In this document: piece after piece, positions 11,406 to 22,817 of the stretch
Layout: the number at the start of each line of letters is the position of its first letter
How positions within the stretch are numbered: the stretch's first letter is position 1
Source: Lithobates sylvaticus
Lineage: Eukaryota > Chordata > Amphibia > Anura > Ranidae
Length of the DNA: 64,000 bases
Direction of reading: 5' to 3'
Assembly (NCBI GenBank): GCA_028564925.1
Contig: CM053030.1
Coordinates: forward strand, 372,584,945 to 372,648,944
The notes under the pieces: generated by a model
Told to the model about the DNA's origin: nothing
Database searches by the model: none
What the model saw: the letters and a program-made list of their open reading frames with translations, nothing else
Program-made: the position numbers and the translations under genes

Positions 11406-12989
11406 GGGTGCTTTTTCTAATAGACTCTATAACAGAAGCCCTCTCTGTGTGCATCAGAGAGACTCCCCTCCAGGTCTCATTAGTGTACGCTCTTCCTGTA
11501 TTTTCTTTATTGTTAAAAGATCATGGGAGGATCCCAGGGTAACAAAGACTTCTTAGGGGAGCATCTCTGTGTTTGAGTCGTTGCCATAGAAACATTTGTG
11601 AAGGGGAGGAGTTGGTAAGATGACCACGCCCATGTCTGTGACCCTAGTATCAGCCCTGTGTACATGTCGTTACATGTTCTTTTAAACTTTGGTTTCACTT
11701 TTTGAACTCAGCTGCACTGTAATCTCACATTATCTCATGACATCACAGGCAGTCCACCCCCTTTTATCTCTGCTGTTTTTAGCAGAAAAAAACTCTCCTC
11801 TGTTCTCCCTCTGAGAACTAACGTTCTCAGCTTCATAAACAGGCTGCAAAGGAGATCATTTTCCTCTGAGAACCAAACTAAGAAAAAACGTCTCTGTTTA
11901 ATAAATGTTCACCATTATCATGATGTTTTTACATACTAAGTGCACAGATTATTTGACAATGTTACTTTTAGAATAAAACAGATGAAGCAGCATGAACATT
12001 TTTGTACTTACTTTGCAATACAATACTTTGTATTTTATGTTAGTAACTTTTTTATATTTTTTTGCATTTTTTGTTTTCCTATTATGTATTTGTCTTTTAT
12101 TTTACTATACGAGAGTGGAAAAGATATTTTAAAACTCTGCCAAGCAAGACTTTCTAACTTCATAGAAAAATGGACTGATGCATACGGTAATATAATGGAA
12201 ACTTCTGACTTTAACATATTTATGGAAGAAACTGCTGTGCTTCTTAACAAGTGACCTGTCCTCCGAGCATTTCTCAAGTCATTTGTTTCACTATCCCTAA
12301 CTACATGGGAACGCAATTTAGCGGCGAGGTTGGGATATATGTTATACAAGAAGCAGACAGACTAAATGGCTCAAAGGGCTCATTATCCGTGTTAAAGAAA
12401 GACAGTGTTCCCACTTATTCCTTGTATTGCATTTCTGGCATTTTTAAACTAGAGACATTTGCAGAACAAGAAGTCATTTTGTTTTAAGTAATTTACTACT
12501 AGAAGGATGTGCCAAAAAGCCATGGCATTTCTCCAGATCACTGATGTCTAGATATTTTAAAGGGGTTTTAGTCACATTAGGAAACACGCAACGAAGATAC
12601 TGTTCCCAATGATCAAATCTACCTTTTGTAGACTGATGTGTACACAGCTGGGAATCTGGACCTTTCACAAAGTGCGTTGCCTTATAAATGATCTTTCACC
12701 TGTTTCTGCATATTTTTTCCATTATGTTGGAGCTTAGAGAAACTCAAAACTCAACTCCATTTAATCTATCGAGCAGAGCATTTTGGATAAGGGTCATGTG
12801 TAATTTGTTTTCAGAACTCCAAATTCTGAATCCACGCAAGCTCAATTATCTTTTGGATAAAGCGTCCCCCTGTCAGCAGCTCAGCAGGGTATATCGATGT
12901 CCTAACATCGGATTGTTAGTACAGCGGCTCGGAACGGAGCTTTCAGTTTTTTTTCATTCAACCCGCTGCGATGAAAGAAAAAACTGATA
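11406..12989. other. Unassigned AT-rich region
   Basis: No repeat terminus, conserved domain or plausible spliced gene recognised. Open frames up to 104 codons (11940-12254) are AT-rich, partly low complexity and lack recognisable motifs. This is one of the few stretches that may be single-copy sequence. Confidence 0.45.
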
Positions 12990-13382
12990 TGTCCCGTATA
13001 CACGGTCGGAAATTCCGCTGGAAAATGTCCGATCAGACCCGTGTGTGGGCTCTATCGGACTTTTTCCGACGGAAAAAATTTGAGATACTGCTCTCAAATT
13101 TTCCGACAACAAAATCCGATCGGACTTTTTTCGATCGTGTGTAGAGAATTCCGACGGACAAAGTGCCATGCATGCTCAGATCAAATTACGAGACCAAAGC
13201 TATTGGCTACTAGCCTCTACGTAGTTTCGTTGTACGCAACGAACGTCACCACGTTCAGAATGATCGGATTTTCCGACAACTTTTTCCGACCGTGTGTATG
13301 TAACACCAGTGTCGGACAAAATCCGTTGGAAAAAATCCAATGGATTTTGTGGTCGGAATTTCCGACCGTGTGTATGGGGGCA
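12990..13382. mobile_element. Harbinger-derived MITE (internal deletion derivative)
   Basis: A 393-bp element whose left ~190 bp match 38886-39110 (including 'gctctcaaattttccgacaa' and 'gacggacaaagtgcca') and whose right ~130 bp match 46760-46889 (including 'ccgaccgtgtgtatg'). It is therefore both ends of the large Harbinger element joined with the middle removed. Ends are TGTCCCGTATACACGG and CCGTGTGTATGGGGGCA. The target duplication is not clean. Confidence 0.75.
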
Positions 13383-13545
13383 TAGTGTGTACTAGGCTTT
13401 ACTGTATATCCAGCAGCATGAGTTTCATATTGTAAGAACCCATTCACAATTTTCTTGGCTTTTTCAGCGTGTTAATACACACTTGCCCTGCAATAGGGCA
13501 GCTCCTTCAATACAATACAATAAACCAATTAATATACACTAATTT

Positions 13546-13886
13546 TGATTTTTGATTTTTTTTTTACCAAAGACATGTAGCAGAATACATTTTAGCCTAA
13601 ATTTATGAAGAAATGTTTTTATTTTTTATTGGATGTGTTTGAATAAACAATATTTTTTATTTTTTGTTATAAAACGTTTTGGTCTTTTTGGTTTATATAA
13701 TAAAAAAATAAAAGGTGGTAATCATATACCACCAAAAGAAAGCTCTATTTGTGTGAAAAACATGATTTAAATTTAATCTATGATCTTTGACCGAGCGATT
13801 GCCAGTTAAAGTAGCGCCGTGCTTAATAGCAAAAAATGCCCTGGTCATGAAGGGGGTAAAAACCCTTTCGTAGGTCAAGTGGTTAT
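13546..13886. mobile_element. Truncated piggyBac-like (TTAA) MITE
   Basis: The 'accaccaaaagaaagctc' block, the poly-T/'agcagaatac' block and the end 'aagtggtta' match the TTAA MITE at 4967-5786. The left part is missing and the final TTAA is changed. No coding content. Confidence 0.6.
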
Positions 13887-13974
13887 TTCTAGACTGTAAC
13901 ATCTCACAGATTGTTAATTAGCAGATCTTACTATTTTTTTCTAGTTTGTAGATGTCAAAACTGTTGACAAGCTG

Positions 13975-14756
13975 GGAATAAAGGTCTGTAAACTAGCGTT
14001 CGTAATGGAGTATTAACATTCGTGACATGGCACATTATGAAATCTCAAAATGCAGCGCATATTCTCTTCTTCTTTAATGGGATAATAATGAAGCTGCTTT
14101 GCTGGTGATACTGATGGAATTATTGCAAACAAATTTTCAAAGGCTTTTTTTTCCTAGTGATATCAAGAATAATATTATTTTATTTATTTATTTTTTATTA
14201 TTTGGGCAAGTTACCACAACACCATTATCCCGTAGTTTTTTAAGATCAAAGAGACAACTTGTCAATTTTACATTGTATTTTTCTAAATGTAACTGCCTAC
14301 TCCCAAACTGGGAGTACTTAATTTGAAGTAAAACACATAGCCAAGTATTATTCTCCACAATTTTTTAGTGTGCAAAAAAGAAAACAAATAAAAGTAGACA
14401 TGCTATCTGCCAATAGAACTTAATAAAAAAAGTGCATTCTATGCATCCAAAAAATATAGAAAATATACCAAATCAAATCATTATTCAATCAAAAAAATAA
14501 TGTCAAAGCAATAACTCCAAGGCCAATAATAAATAACACGTTATCTCCTCCAATTCCGCAACATGTCTGGTTGACGAACGGCTGTTCAGAAACTGAATAA
14601 CACAAAATGAAAAGCGCAAACTGAAAAGCACGGAACAAAAAGCACAAACTGAAAAGCGCGAAAAGAAAAGCGGTAAATGAAAAGCGCAAAAAGAAAAATG
14701 CGAATCAACACTCACCAAACTTCTACTAACACGAAATTAGCAGAAGAAGGGTGGCG
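13975..14756. mobile_element. Harbinger-family non-autonomous fragment
   Basis: Shares short blocks in the same order with the large Harbinger: 'atgcagcgcat', 'gtaaaacaca...gcaagtatt', a run of 'tgaaaagcgc' repeats and 'acttctactaacacg...attagcag'. In the autonomous copy these lie at about 39200, 39605, 46615 and 46648. The interior with all genes is absent, and the tandem 'gaaaagcgcaaa' units (14605-14700) are expanded here. Confidence 0.5.
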
Positions 14757-15135
14757 CTAAAGAGCTGAAAAACCATGTAGTATGTCAGTTCGTTTGTAAT
14801 TGTTGGCCAACAATTGTCTGGCAAAAAAATGAATTTTTCTTCATTTCTGTTATAAAATTTAGCAAATTTTGTCATTTTTCTTGATAAATTTTGGCCAAGA
14901 CAAGTTTGGGCCAACGCCCTATCTCATTTCATGAGTCCATAACATGCCAGAAAAGTACAAATACCCCCCAAATGACCCCTTTTTGGAAAGAAGACATTCC
15001 AAGGTATTGTTGAGTTTTTTTGAAGTTGTAATTTTTTCCATTTTTTTTTCTTATTTTTATTTTTTTCACAAAATTGTCATATTAGCAGGTTTTGTTGGCC
15101 AACAATCCGATCGTGTGTATGAATGAGGCTTAAGT
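14757..15135. repeat. Repeat fragment ending in a TIR-like sequence
   Basis: Contains two inverted 'ttgttggccaacaat' segments (about 14798 and 15090) and ends with 'ccgatcgtgtgtatga', like the CCGACCGTGTGTATGG terminus of the Harbinger group. It is probably another member of that group. No protein. Confidence 0.4.
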
Positions 15136-15344
15136 GTTCACCACTGGGAGCAGAAACAAAAAAAATTATAATTCAAAGTGACATAACATGAATAAGTGAA
15201 AACATCTTGTAGCCAGCAATTACTGGACATAATTGCTGAAGTTCCACTTTAACCACTTGACCACTGGGCCCCTTAACACTTTAAATACTATTCTGTGGCA
15301 GAGTATCGCAGGGTATGGCAGAGTATCGCAGGGTATCTCAGAAG

Positions 15345-15372
15345 CCCCATACACACGGTCGGATTTTCCGAT
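15345..15372. repeat. Isolated Harbinger terminal repeat
   Basis: 'ccatacacacggtcggatt' with flanking bases matches the first ~30 bp of the Harbinger element at 38886. It joins LINE sequence directly, so it marks a truncated copy or a breakpoint. Confidence 0.6.
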
Positions 15373-15880
15373 GGGTTCTGTCCTATCTCCCTTATGCCCG
15401 AGATGTTTTGTATTTAATGGCTCCCTTATTCTTATGCTGTGGCTTGCCCTAAACTCCGTAGATATTGGGAGAAAGTATATTTAACCTTAAACACAATATC
15501 AAGGACAGAAATAACAAATACCCCCAAATTATCACTACTGGGAATAATCTCAGAGGGAATCTTGCCTGTAGAGGTCCATGCAATGTGGACAAGATCTCTT
15601 TATCTTGCTCGCAAACTTATTCTACAAAAGTGGACTGCAAATGTTTCACCAACCCATAAACAATGGCTTAATAAAATAAACTTCATATTAAGAAAATGAA
15701 AACTTGCATATAAACATAGAGGAGTCCCCCCAATTTTTTTAAAAATATGGCACTTTTGGATTGACTCAAGTAACTTGCTGTATGATCGATCATGCAAGGG
15801 GGTCGTGAGAGGGAGAGGGAGGGTGGGGGGATGGGGATGAGGAGATTGATTTATAATAAACTAAGATAATTTGAATTGAA
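15373..15880 (+). mobile_element. L1 (Tx1-like) 3' fragment
   Basis: Translation gives the ORF2 C-terminus: LSPLCPRCFVFNGS and CPKLRRYWEKVYLTL, a zinc-knuckle region broken by one frame change near 15440, then LYLARKLILQKW and the stop at 15697-15699. Compared with 3700-4139 it corresponds to the last ~110 residues. It is followed by a short 3' UTR ending around 'ataataaactaag'. Dead 5'-truncated copy. Confidence 0.8.
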
Positions 15881-15959
15881 CAATATCAACATTATTGAAA
15901 ATGAAGCTAGAGGTGTTAGTTGGTTGTTTGTTGATTGGTACGTCTTGTTAGTCTACTGT

Positions 15960-16478
15960 GAGTTAGGGCCCCCCTTCCCCAAAGCACCCCCCATGTTGAG
16001 GGCACACGGCCTGGTACGCTTCAGGAGGGGGGCACTCGCTGGTCCCCACCCCCTTTCCTGACCGGCCAGGCTGCGTGCTCGGATAAGGGTCTGGTATGGA
16101 TTTTGGGGGGACCCCCATGCTGTTTTGTTGGCGTAGGGGTTACCCTTAAACCCCATACCAGGCGATGGGGCTTGTGAGGTGTCAATCATTGATTTCCTTT
16201 GCTAGTCCCGTCTACCTGGAGTCACGTTCAAAATTAACGGACTTTACTCCATGTTTGGGCAAGTCCGTTCATTTGGAAAGTGGCGGACTAGCACACAGAC
16301 GGGCGGATTGTCCGCCGGAAGGCCGAGTCTGGCGGACAATTTTGAGTCAAGTCTTCTTTCAAAGTCCGCCGGACTTTTGGAAAGAAAAAGTCCGCTGCCC
16401 ACACACGGTCAAATCATCCTGCAGACACTGGTCCGCCGGACTAAGTTGGTCGGATAGTCCGATAGTGTGTACGCGGCA
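15960..16478. mobile_element. Right half of a TTA-flanked Harbinger-like palindromic element
   Basis: Matches the right part of the element at 32008-34348: cargo-module blocks at 15965-16170, then the 'aagtccgttcatt' and 'gtccgccggact' subterminal repeats, ending 'gtgtacgcggca' followed by TTA. The left half is absent, so it is a truncated copy abutting a LINE fragment. Confidence 0.7.
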
Positions 16479-16509
16479 TTAATGTTATTGCTGTTGAGTT
16501 TTCTATTTG

Positions 16510-16545
16510 TGTATGTATGTGTGTATGTATATATATATGCATATA

Positions 16546-16626
<81 letters not shown>
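16510..16626. repeat. (TA)n / (TG)n microsatellite
   Basis: TATG/TGTA-type repeats grade into about 66 bp of pure TA. Apparent Tyr-Ile open frames on both strands are artefacts of the repeat. Confidence 0.97.
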
Positions 16627-16629
<3 letters not shown>

Positions 16630-17284
16630 GTAACAAAATTTGGGGGAACCCTCTGTATGTTGCTTATTGTATCTTAGATTCTTCATTTTTTTGTATGGAA
16701 TTAAGCATGATAAAAATAAAATAAAGAAAGATTTTTAAAATAAACTTGCCAACCAGCTTGCGGCAAACCCAATTGACCTGATACATGCAAAAGTTACAGG
16801 CCCCACCAAGGCACCCTGTTTTCTGTAGTCCTAACTCTAACTTCTGTGAGTCTCCACAATGGAAGCACATGCATTTTAATGGATAGGCAGAGGACAGGTG
16901 AGCCTGGAAGGAGCCCCCCCACCTTAAAGGCACAGGGGCACACTGAACACCCAACACATAGCACTATGGCAGCCATGGTACTATGGCAGCCTGACCAACA
17001 TATTAAAGATACAAACAAGTGGCCACCCCCACCTTGCAGCAAGGCGCACTGGAAGGGCAATGTGTGTTAAACGAAACCAAAGAAATTTCCAAGCTCAACT
17101 TACCAACCAGCTTGAGACCAATGAAATTGACCTGTCAGCAATATGAGTTAAAAACAGGGTTTTTAACCCCTCACTCAATATTAGTGGCAACGAGCGTTTA
17201 CAGAAACCTTTACAGCATCCCACTGCTCCAACCACTGGGAATCCTACCAGAAGACCATCCACAGATGGTAATTAACCCCCTACC
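16627..17284. other. Unassigned repeat-derived segment
   Basis: No gene. 'aacttgccaaccagcttg' (16742) and 'aacttaccaaccagcttg' (17097) are near-identical and related inverted copies lie near 6660 and 18045, so an unclassified dispersed repeat is present. Confidence 0.4.
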
Positions 17285-18020
17285 GACTATCTAAAATATA
17301 TCCAGGCCACCCACCATCCTGCTGGAGAAACTGCGGCAGTACAGGCTCCATCGCACACATACTGTGGTTCTGCAAATCCCTAAGCTCCTTTTGAAAGCAA
17401 GTATTCGCTGTGATATCCTCCATCACTGGGACATCGTGGTCCCCGACCCCTGAACTGGCCCTCTTAAATGTTGGCATTGACAAATTCCCATCTCAATCTA
17501 GATGTGTTGTCCTCCACTTACTACATGCTGCCAAATGAAACATTAGCAGACTATGGAAAACTAATACAATCCCCTCCATCTCAAGTACTGTCACTGATCT
17601 CAACTTTCAGTGTGAAATGGAAAGGATTGTAGCTAGGAAAAATGTAAATGTTAAAAAATGTATGGCCTTGTGGTCACTCTGGTTACAACATCCAAAATGT
17701 ACTGTTGAATTATGATTATACCGATCTTTGAACATCTCTATCCTTTATCACTGGCCTGCTGGTGCCCTCTTTCCTCCTCCTCCTTATCACCCCCCCCTTC
17801 CCCACCCTTCACCATTCTCCATCTGGATTCTCTCCTTACTCGACTACCTTGATTTACCCAACCCACTTCAACTGTTAATGTTTGCATTTAACACTATGTT
17901 ATTGATTAGAAGAGATTGTTTCCAGTTGGAACATATATTTCTGTTGCTACAGTTATGGCTATAACATATATGTACCTTGTTTGAAACTCCAATAAAGAAC
18001 TATTATTGAAAAAATAAAAA
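17285..18020 (+). mobile_element. L1 (Tx1-like) 3' fragment, older copy
   Basis: Translation of 17310-17716 shows a degenerate zinc-knuckle (CWRNCG...AHILWFC), PTPELALLNVGIDKFPS and CEMERIVARKNVNVKK, an ORF2 C-terminus of the Tx1 type interrupted by two in-frame stops. The 3' UTR follows and ends with CCAATAAAGAAC and an A-rich tail at 17985-18020. Confidence 0.75.
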
Positions 18021-18474
18021 ACAGTGTTTTTAACGCATATTGTTAGACAGGTCAATTCAGTTAGTTGCAGGCTGGTTGGTAAGTTGAGCTAGGATTCGAA
18101 GATAACCCTATAGCCTGCACCAATAAAAAAGAGTAATAAAAAAAGAGTGAAGAAGAGCAGCTCCCAAAATTCTCACATGTGCACCTAATTGTGCAGTACT
18201 GTGTGAGTACTGTCTCAGGCTCAGTACTGTCTATTTTTTAAAGCTAATAAACCAAACTATAAATATTCTGATATCTGAGATTCTGTTATTGCTCTGGGAT
18301 CTATTTGGTGAATCCCTTGGTCTGCAGACACAATGCCGTGGCCATTATACAGTTGGTGCAATCTCTTTGTTGGATATATTATTTATTTTGTCTTGGAATT
18401 TGGGCATTTAGATGCATTTAGATTTTCAACAATGTTCTATCAATATCTAAAATATCCCTTTTGGATTGACCCTT
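18021..18474. other. Unassigned AT-rich region
   Basis: Starts with a member of the dispersed repeat also seen at 6650 ('catattgttagacagg'). Nothing else recognised. Confidence 0.4.
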
Positions 18475-18478
18475 TTAA

Positions 18479-18722
18479 AGTGGAAGTAAACGCTGCAGAA
18501 TAAAAAAAAAACCTCACAGCGGCAGAGCCGAGATGACGTCACTCCCGTGCATGCGCATGGAAGCCCTCGGTTCTGGCAAGAAGCTCTAAAGGACCGGCAC
18601 GGTATGCCGGACCTTCAGAGCACATGTGGTGAACGTTTAGGAGATATTCATTTTACCTACAGGTAAGCCTTATTTTAGGACTAACTATAGGTAAAAATAA
18701 CAAAGCTTGTTTTACTACTGCT
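18479..18722. mobile_element. Small TTAA-flanked MITE
   Basis: 244 bp between TTAA at 18475-18478 and 18723-18726, with imperfect ends AGTGGAAGTAAAC / GTTTTACTACTGCT. It contains TGACGTCA and CGCATGCGC-like sites. It resembles the element at 54475-54850. Non-coding. Confidence 0.65.
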
Positions 18723-18726
18723 TTAA

Positions 18727-19151
18727 TGTAAAATACTCATATTATCATAAACAAATACAAAGACCAGGATTTTAAGCATAAAGAATAATTGAGTTTTATG
18801 TTGCTTTCAGTCACCACTAAAAACCAAGGCGAAAATCTATAATGGAGTGGATTCATACCTTTCCAAAATCAAGGGAAACATGTCACCACGGGCATCAATG
18901 CACATTGACATGTGTTATGACAATGTTGACATTCAATACAAAGTGCATTGAAAGTACATGGAAAGCGCATGACAATGTGACAATGCATGTTAAGGCATAC
19001 TGACGTGCATTTTGATATGATTCCATTGATTTAATGGAAAATGTAAGGGAAAGGGAAAAATATATGTCTGAATAAAACTTTAATGATCCATTGCAGTACA
19101 TTAACATGGTGCGTTAACATGCCTTTACTTTGCACATTAATGTGTGTTGCA
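18727..19151. other. Unassigned region
   Basis: Contains several 'acatg...cacattgacatg' short repeats between 18890 and 19010. No gene or mobile-element terminus recognised. Confidence 0.4.
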
Positions 19152-19155
19152 TTAA

Positions 19156-19719
19156 AGCGGTTCTGCACTCATTTCATTTAGTAAATCTCTTTGCCTTCCA
19201 AATCAGGCAAAGAGTACTAAATGAAATGTTTTTTTTTTTTTTTTTTTTTACTTACCTTGTAATTGAAGACTTCCGGTCTTCTCCCTCTGCGGCGGCGGGC
19301 GGGGTCTTGCGTCGATCGTCGTCACGCCGCACTGTCTCCTGGGATCTGGTGTCATTGATCCCAGGAGTCAGTGCGGGCATCTTCCGAAATCTCGCGAGAT
19401 TTCGGCCACATCTTCCGAAATCTCCCGAGATTTCGGCCGCATCTGCCGAAATCTCGTGAGATCTCGGCAGATGAGCCGTTACTGCGCACGCGCGAGTAAC
19501 GGCAGTGCATGCTGGGCCATCTAAAGGTCCTGTGGGTGTTTCACATGCCCACAGGCAAGATGGCCCCCAGCACTAAAGAAGAAGACGAGGAACTTCATCG
19601 GACGAAAACCGGCGGCGATCGAGATGGAAGATGGAACAGGTGAGTCCCCTAATAAAGGTAAGCACACTTTATATTACATCCTAAAAAAAAAAATTTTTTT
19701 TTCAGAGTGCAGAACCGCT
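19156..19719. mobile_element. TTAA-flanked MITE with TCTCGCGAGA palindromes
   Basis: A 564-bp element with perfect 15-bp inverted ends AGCGGTTCTGCACTC / GAGTGCAGAACCGCT and TTAA at 19152-19155 and 19720-19723. The interior has a poly-T run, then CG-rich sequence with three direct ~32-bp repeats (19382-19470), each centred on TCTCGCGAGA or a one-base variant. Non-coding; piggyBac-like by target site. Confidence 0.75.
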
Positions 19720-19858
19720 TTAAGGCAGCCTATTCATTATGAATAGACTGTCAACAAACTACAACAAATCCAAAAAAAGGAACATTTTTGGAAGCAGCAC
19801 ATGCTATGTATGTTTTGGTGTGCAGCTGTGAACTCTACTGTACAGTGTATTGGATTAC

Positions 19859-20501
19859 CAGGGCTTTTTTCTCAGAGAATAGGTGCAGGTACTCCCCCTT
19901 CCAAGTTACCCGTGGTCTCCGCCTCCTACCCATCTCTGAACAATGTCCCTTGGTTCCACCTTCTACCCGCCTCCCTGTACTGCCCCTTTTGGAGAATACA
20001 GAACCAAGTATCATTTTTGGGTGCTAAGTAATTTGTATGGATTTGCTGATGAAAGGCAATCAAATAGATTCACTGCAGCCAGCAACAATAGACACCACAG
20101 CAACTATAGATCACCTCAGCAACAATAGATCCCGCACAGCAACAGCATCACCCCCAGCAATAATAGACTTTCTCTGGAACCATAGACCCCCCAACAACAA
20201 TAGACCCCCCCCCCCCCAGCAACAATAGATCTATCCTAGCAACTATAGATCACCCAGCAACAATAGGTCCTCCAGCAACAATATATCCCTCCCAGCAACA
20301 ATATAGCCCATTAATAATAGTCCCCCTTGACAAAATACCCCCCAATAACAGTAGACCCCACCAGCTACAATAGGTCCCCCCACCAACAGCAATAGACCTC
20401 CCTAGCAACAATAGCTCCCCTAGCAGCCAGCATCAATAAACCCTCCAACACACCCCAGCACCGCTAGGCATTCCCCAGGTTCTCGCTTAAAAAAAGCCCT
20501 G
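19859..20501. mobile_element. MITE with CAGGGCTTTTTT ends and internal tandem array
   Basis: Inverted ends CAGGGCTTTTTT (19859) and AAAAAAAGCCCTG (to 20501) enclose 643 bp. Bases 20085-20440 are a degenerate tandem array of ~15-17-bp units of the form CAGCAACAATAGAYC. No target duplication identified. Non-coding. Confidence 0.6.
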
Positions 20502-20784
20502 TCAGGATTACCATTCTCAATGAATGATACCACAATGCATCCACATAAAATAGGTGTGCTGAGGGAACATTGCACGTCGCCCCAATGCACAAAGACAAAT
20601 GGGCCCATAAGTGCGGATCCAGCCTAATAACCCGTTCACACTTGTAAGCTGCCTTAACACAACACACGTCAACACGATCAGTCCTTAATGTTCAAGACAT
20701 GGGACTGGCCCTGCAAATCAGGCACACTTAACACATATATTTAACCTTACAGCCACCAGTTTCATATAAAGGTGTTCTTTGTAT
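20502..20784. other. Unassigned region
   Basis: No gene or repeat terminus recognised. Confidence 0.35.
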
Positions 20785-21030
20785 ACAGGCATACCCCCCT
20801 TTTAAGTACACAATGGGGTTTATTTACTAAAGCTGGAAAGTGCAAAATCAGGCTCACTTCTGCATAGAAACCAATGAGCTTCTAACCCCAGCTTGCTCAA
20901 TTAAGCTTTGGTAATAAAACCTGGAAACTGATTGGTTTCTATGCAGAAGTGAGCCTGATTTTGCACTTTCCATCTTTAGTAAATAAACCCCATTGTGTAC
21001 TTAAAAGTGGGGTATGCCTGTACATAGGTT
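20785..21030. mobile_element. Near-perfect hairpin MITE (TTTACTAAA family)
   Basis: Two ~100-bp arms pair almost completely: 'acacaatggggtttattt' with 'aaataaaccccattgtgt', and 'aggctcacttctgcatag' with its reverse complement. The loop is ~40 bp around 20905. Related TTTACTAAA ends occur at 22823, 23440 and 42932. Non-coding. Confidence 0.8.
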
Positions 21031-21915
21031 TGTTTTACGTCCAACCATTTAAATCCTCTTCCTTACTGTGATACAAGATGATATAAAAAACGCATTTCCA
21101 ACAACCATGGTTTTTTTTCTTCTCAAACTGTTTACAGAACTCTAAGAACTGTAACTCTCCCTGCATTTCTTTGAAAGGACGAAATTGCAGCTGCTATTCA
21201 TGTCTTGCTTGTGTATCGCCTGAAATACTGGCACCGAAAAAGTGAGGAAAAAATCATCCTAAAGGTTCCTAATGATACTTCAGTCGTCAATAAGGTTGTA
21301 TTAAAGTTTCACCATCCTTTTAAATTCCATCAGCGTTATTTACAGTAGTCCCCTACTCCAGACACCACTGCGCAGGAGGTCAATTTGTCAGAGTGTCAGC
21401 ACACAACCTGGCTCTAAGTAACACAAGATTGATTTATGCAGCACTTTGTGAGTCTTTTGACAACTAGCATCAATTTTCTTATTCTCTTTGAGCTATATGA
21501 TACATCAAACAGACAAAGTTTTGCAATTATTTTGGAAATATTACAACTTTTTTTTTCTACAGATTTCAGTAGGAGGAATCTTAATGGAAAGTAAACAGAA
21601 ATTAGAAAATAGATTTATGTGATATAAAGGGACTTGAAGGAAATGTGTATTTGATATGAAATATGGAGGCTGCCATTGCTACCTTTCAGTGCGTGAAAGT
21701 GAAGTGGCCATAAAAAAAAAGCCAGGCAATTATCATTTTAAAAAGGAGGTGGCATTGGTTGCCTACATATTTTTCTTAGTGCTGGTAGTGGGCATAGCTC
21801 TCAACTATCTTCATTTGGGGGGGGGGGGGGTTCCCTCTTTTCAAATGAAATCCCTAGCGTACCTCTTTCCTACTTATTTGTCCCTCCGTTTGGCCTAGAG
21901 GTAAAAACCTTGATA
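21031..21915. other. Unassigned region
   Basis: No conserved domain seen. An 80-codon frame at 21656-21898 has a hydrophobic stretch, but it runs over simple A and G tracts and is probably chance. Nothing else recognised. Confidence 0.4.
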
Positions 21916-21916
21916 A

Positions 21917-22810
21917 CCACCTCAATACAGGGCACTATCACACCCTTCCTGCGCTGTCGCACTTTGAATGACAATTGCGAGGTCATGTAACACTGTATCC
22001 AAATGAATTCAAAACAGAGCTTTCTTTTGGAGGTATTTAATCACTGCTGGGTTTTAAATTTTTTACAAAAATTTTTTACCGAAAATTTAGAAAAAAAATT
22101 GTTTTCTTAGTTACTGTCAGTAAATTTTGTAAATAAGTAATTTTTCTCCTTCATGGATGTGCGCTGAGGAGGTGGCACTGATAGGCTGCACTGATGGGCA
22201 CTGATGAGGTGGTGCTGTTGAGGAGGCACTATTATGCAGCACTGATGGACACTGATAGGTGGCACAGATATGCGGCACTGATGAGCACTGATGGGCACTG
22301 ATAGGCGGCACTGGTGGGCACTAATAGGCAGCATGGATAGGCGGCACTGATGGTCGGCACTGTAGGCACTGATGGCCAGCACTGATGAGCACTGATGGGA
22401 GGCACTGATGGACACTAAAAGGCAGCAGTGACTGGCACCAGTAATGAGCACTGATTTATGTCACTGATGGGCACTGATTTGTGTCACTGATGGGCACTGA
22501 TTGGTGGCACCAGTAATGAGCACTGATGATCCGTGCCCTGACTACATGCCCTGTTCTCCCCTGCGAGGAGTTGTCGCTGATCGGCTCTCCTCACCGCACG
22601 TCAGTGTGAGGCGATGAGAGACGATTACTGGTACTTCCTATATTTACATGTGATCACATGGTTAAAGAGCCACGTCACGGCCACGATTGCCTCGCTGTGC
22701 GCCCCCGTGGTCGATCCGGAGCAGTCGTTCGGGTGCGCCGTCATATGATGTCCACCCAGAACAAGAGCCGCACCGCCCCCTCCATCAGTTGGTGGGCGGG
22801 CGGCAAGTGG
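21917..22810. mobile_element. Decayed piggyBac-like MITE carrying a minisatellite
   Basis: Ends 'aaccacctcaata' (21914) and 'caagtgg' followed by TTAA at 22811-22814. 'tgacaattgcgaggtc' and 'gagctttcttttgg' match the TTAA MITE at 44948. Bases 22170-22520 are a tandem array of ~11- and ~23-bp units (GCACTGATGGGCACTGAT...). Non-coding. Confidence 0.6.
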
Positions 22811-22817
22811 TTAAACA

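Noticed and set aside
11940-12349. 104-codon frames on both strands as a host exon
   Set aside because: AT-rich sequence, no domain, opposite-strand frames overlap. Cannot be supported.
16409-16724. Tyr-Ile repeat frames
   Set aside because: Translation of a (TA)n tract on both strands.
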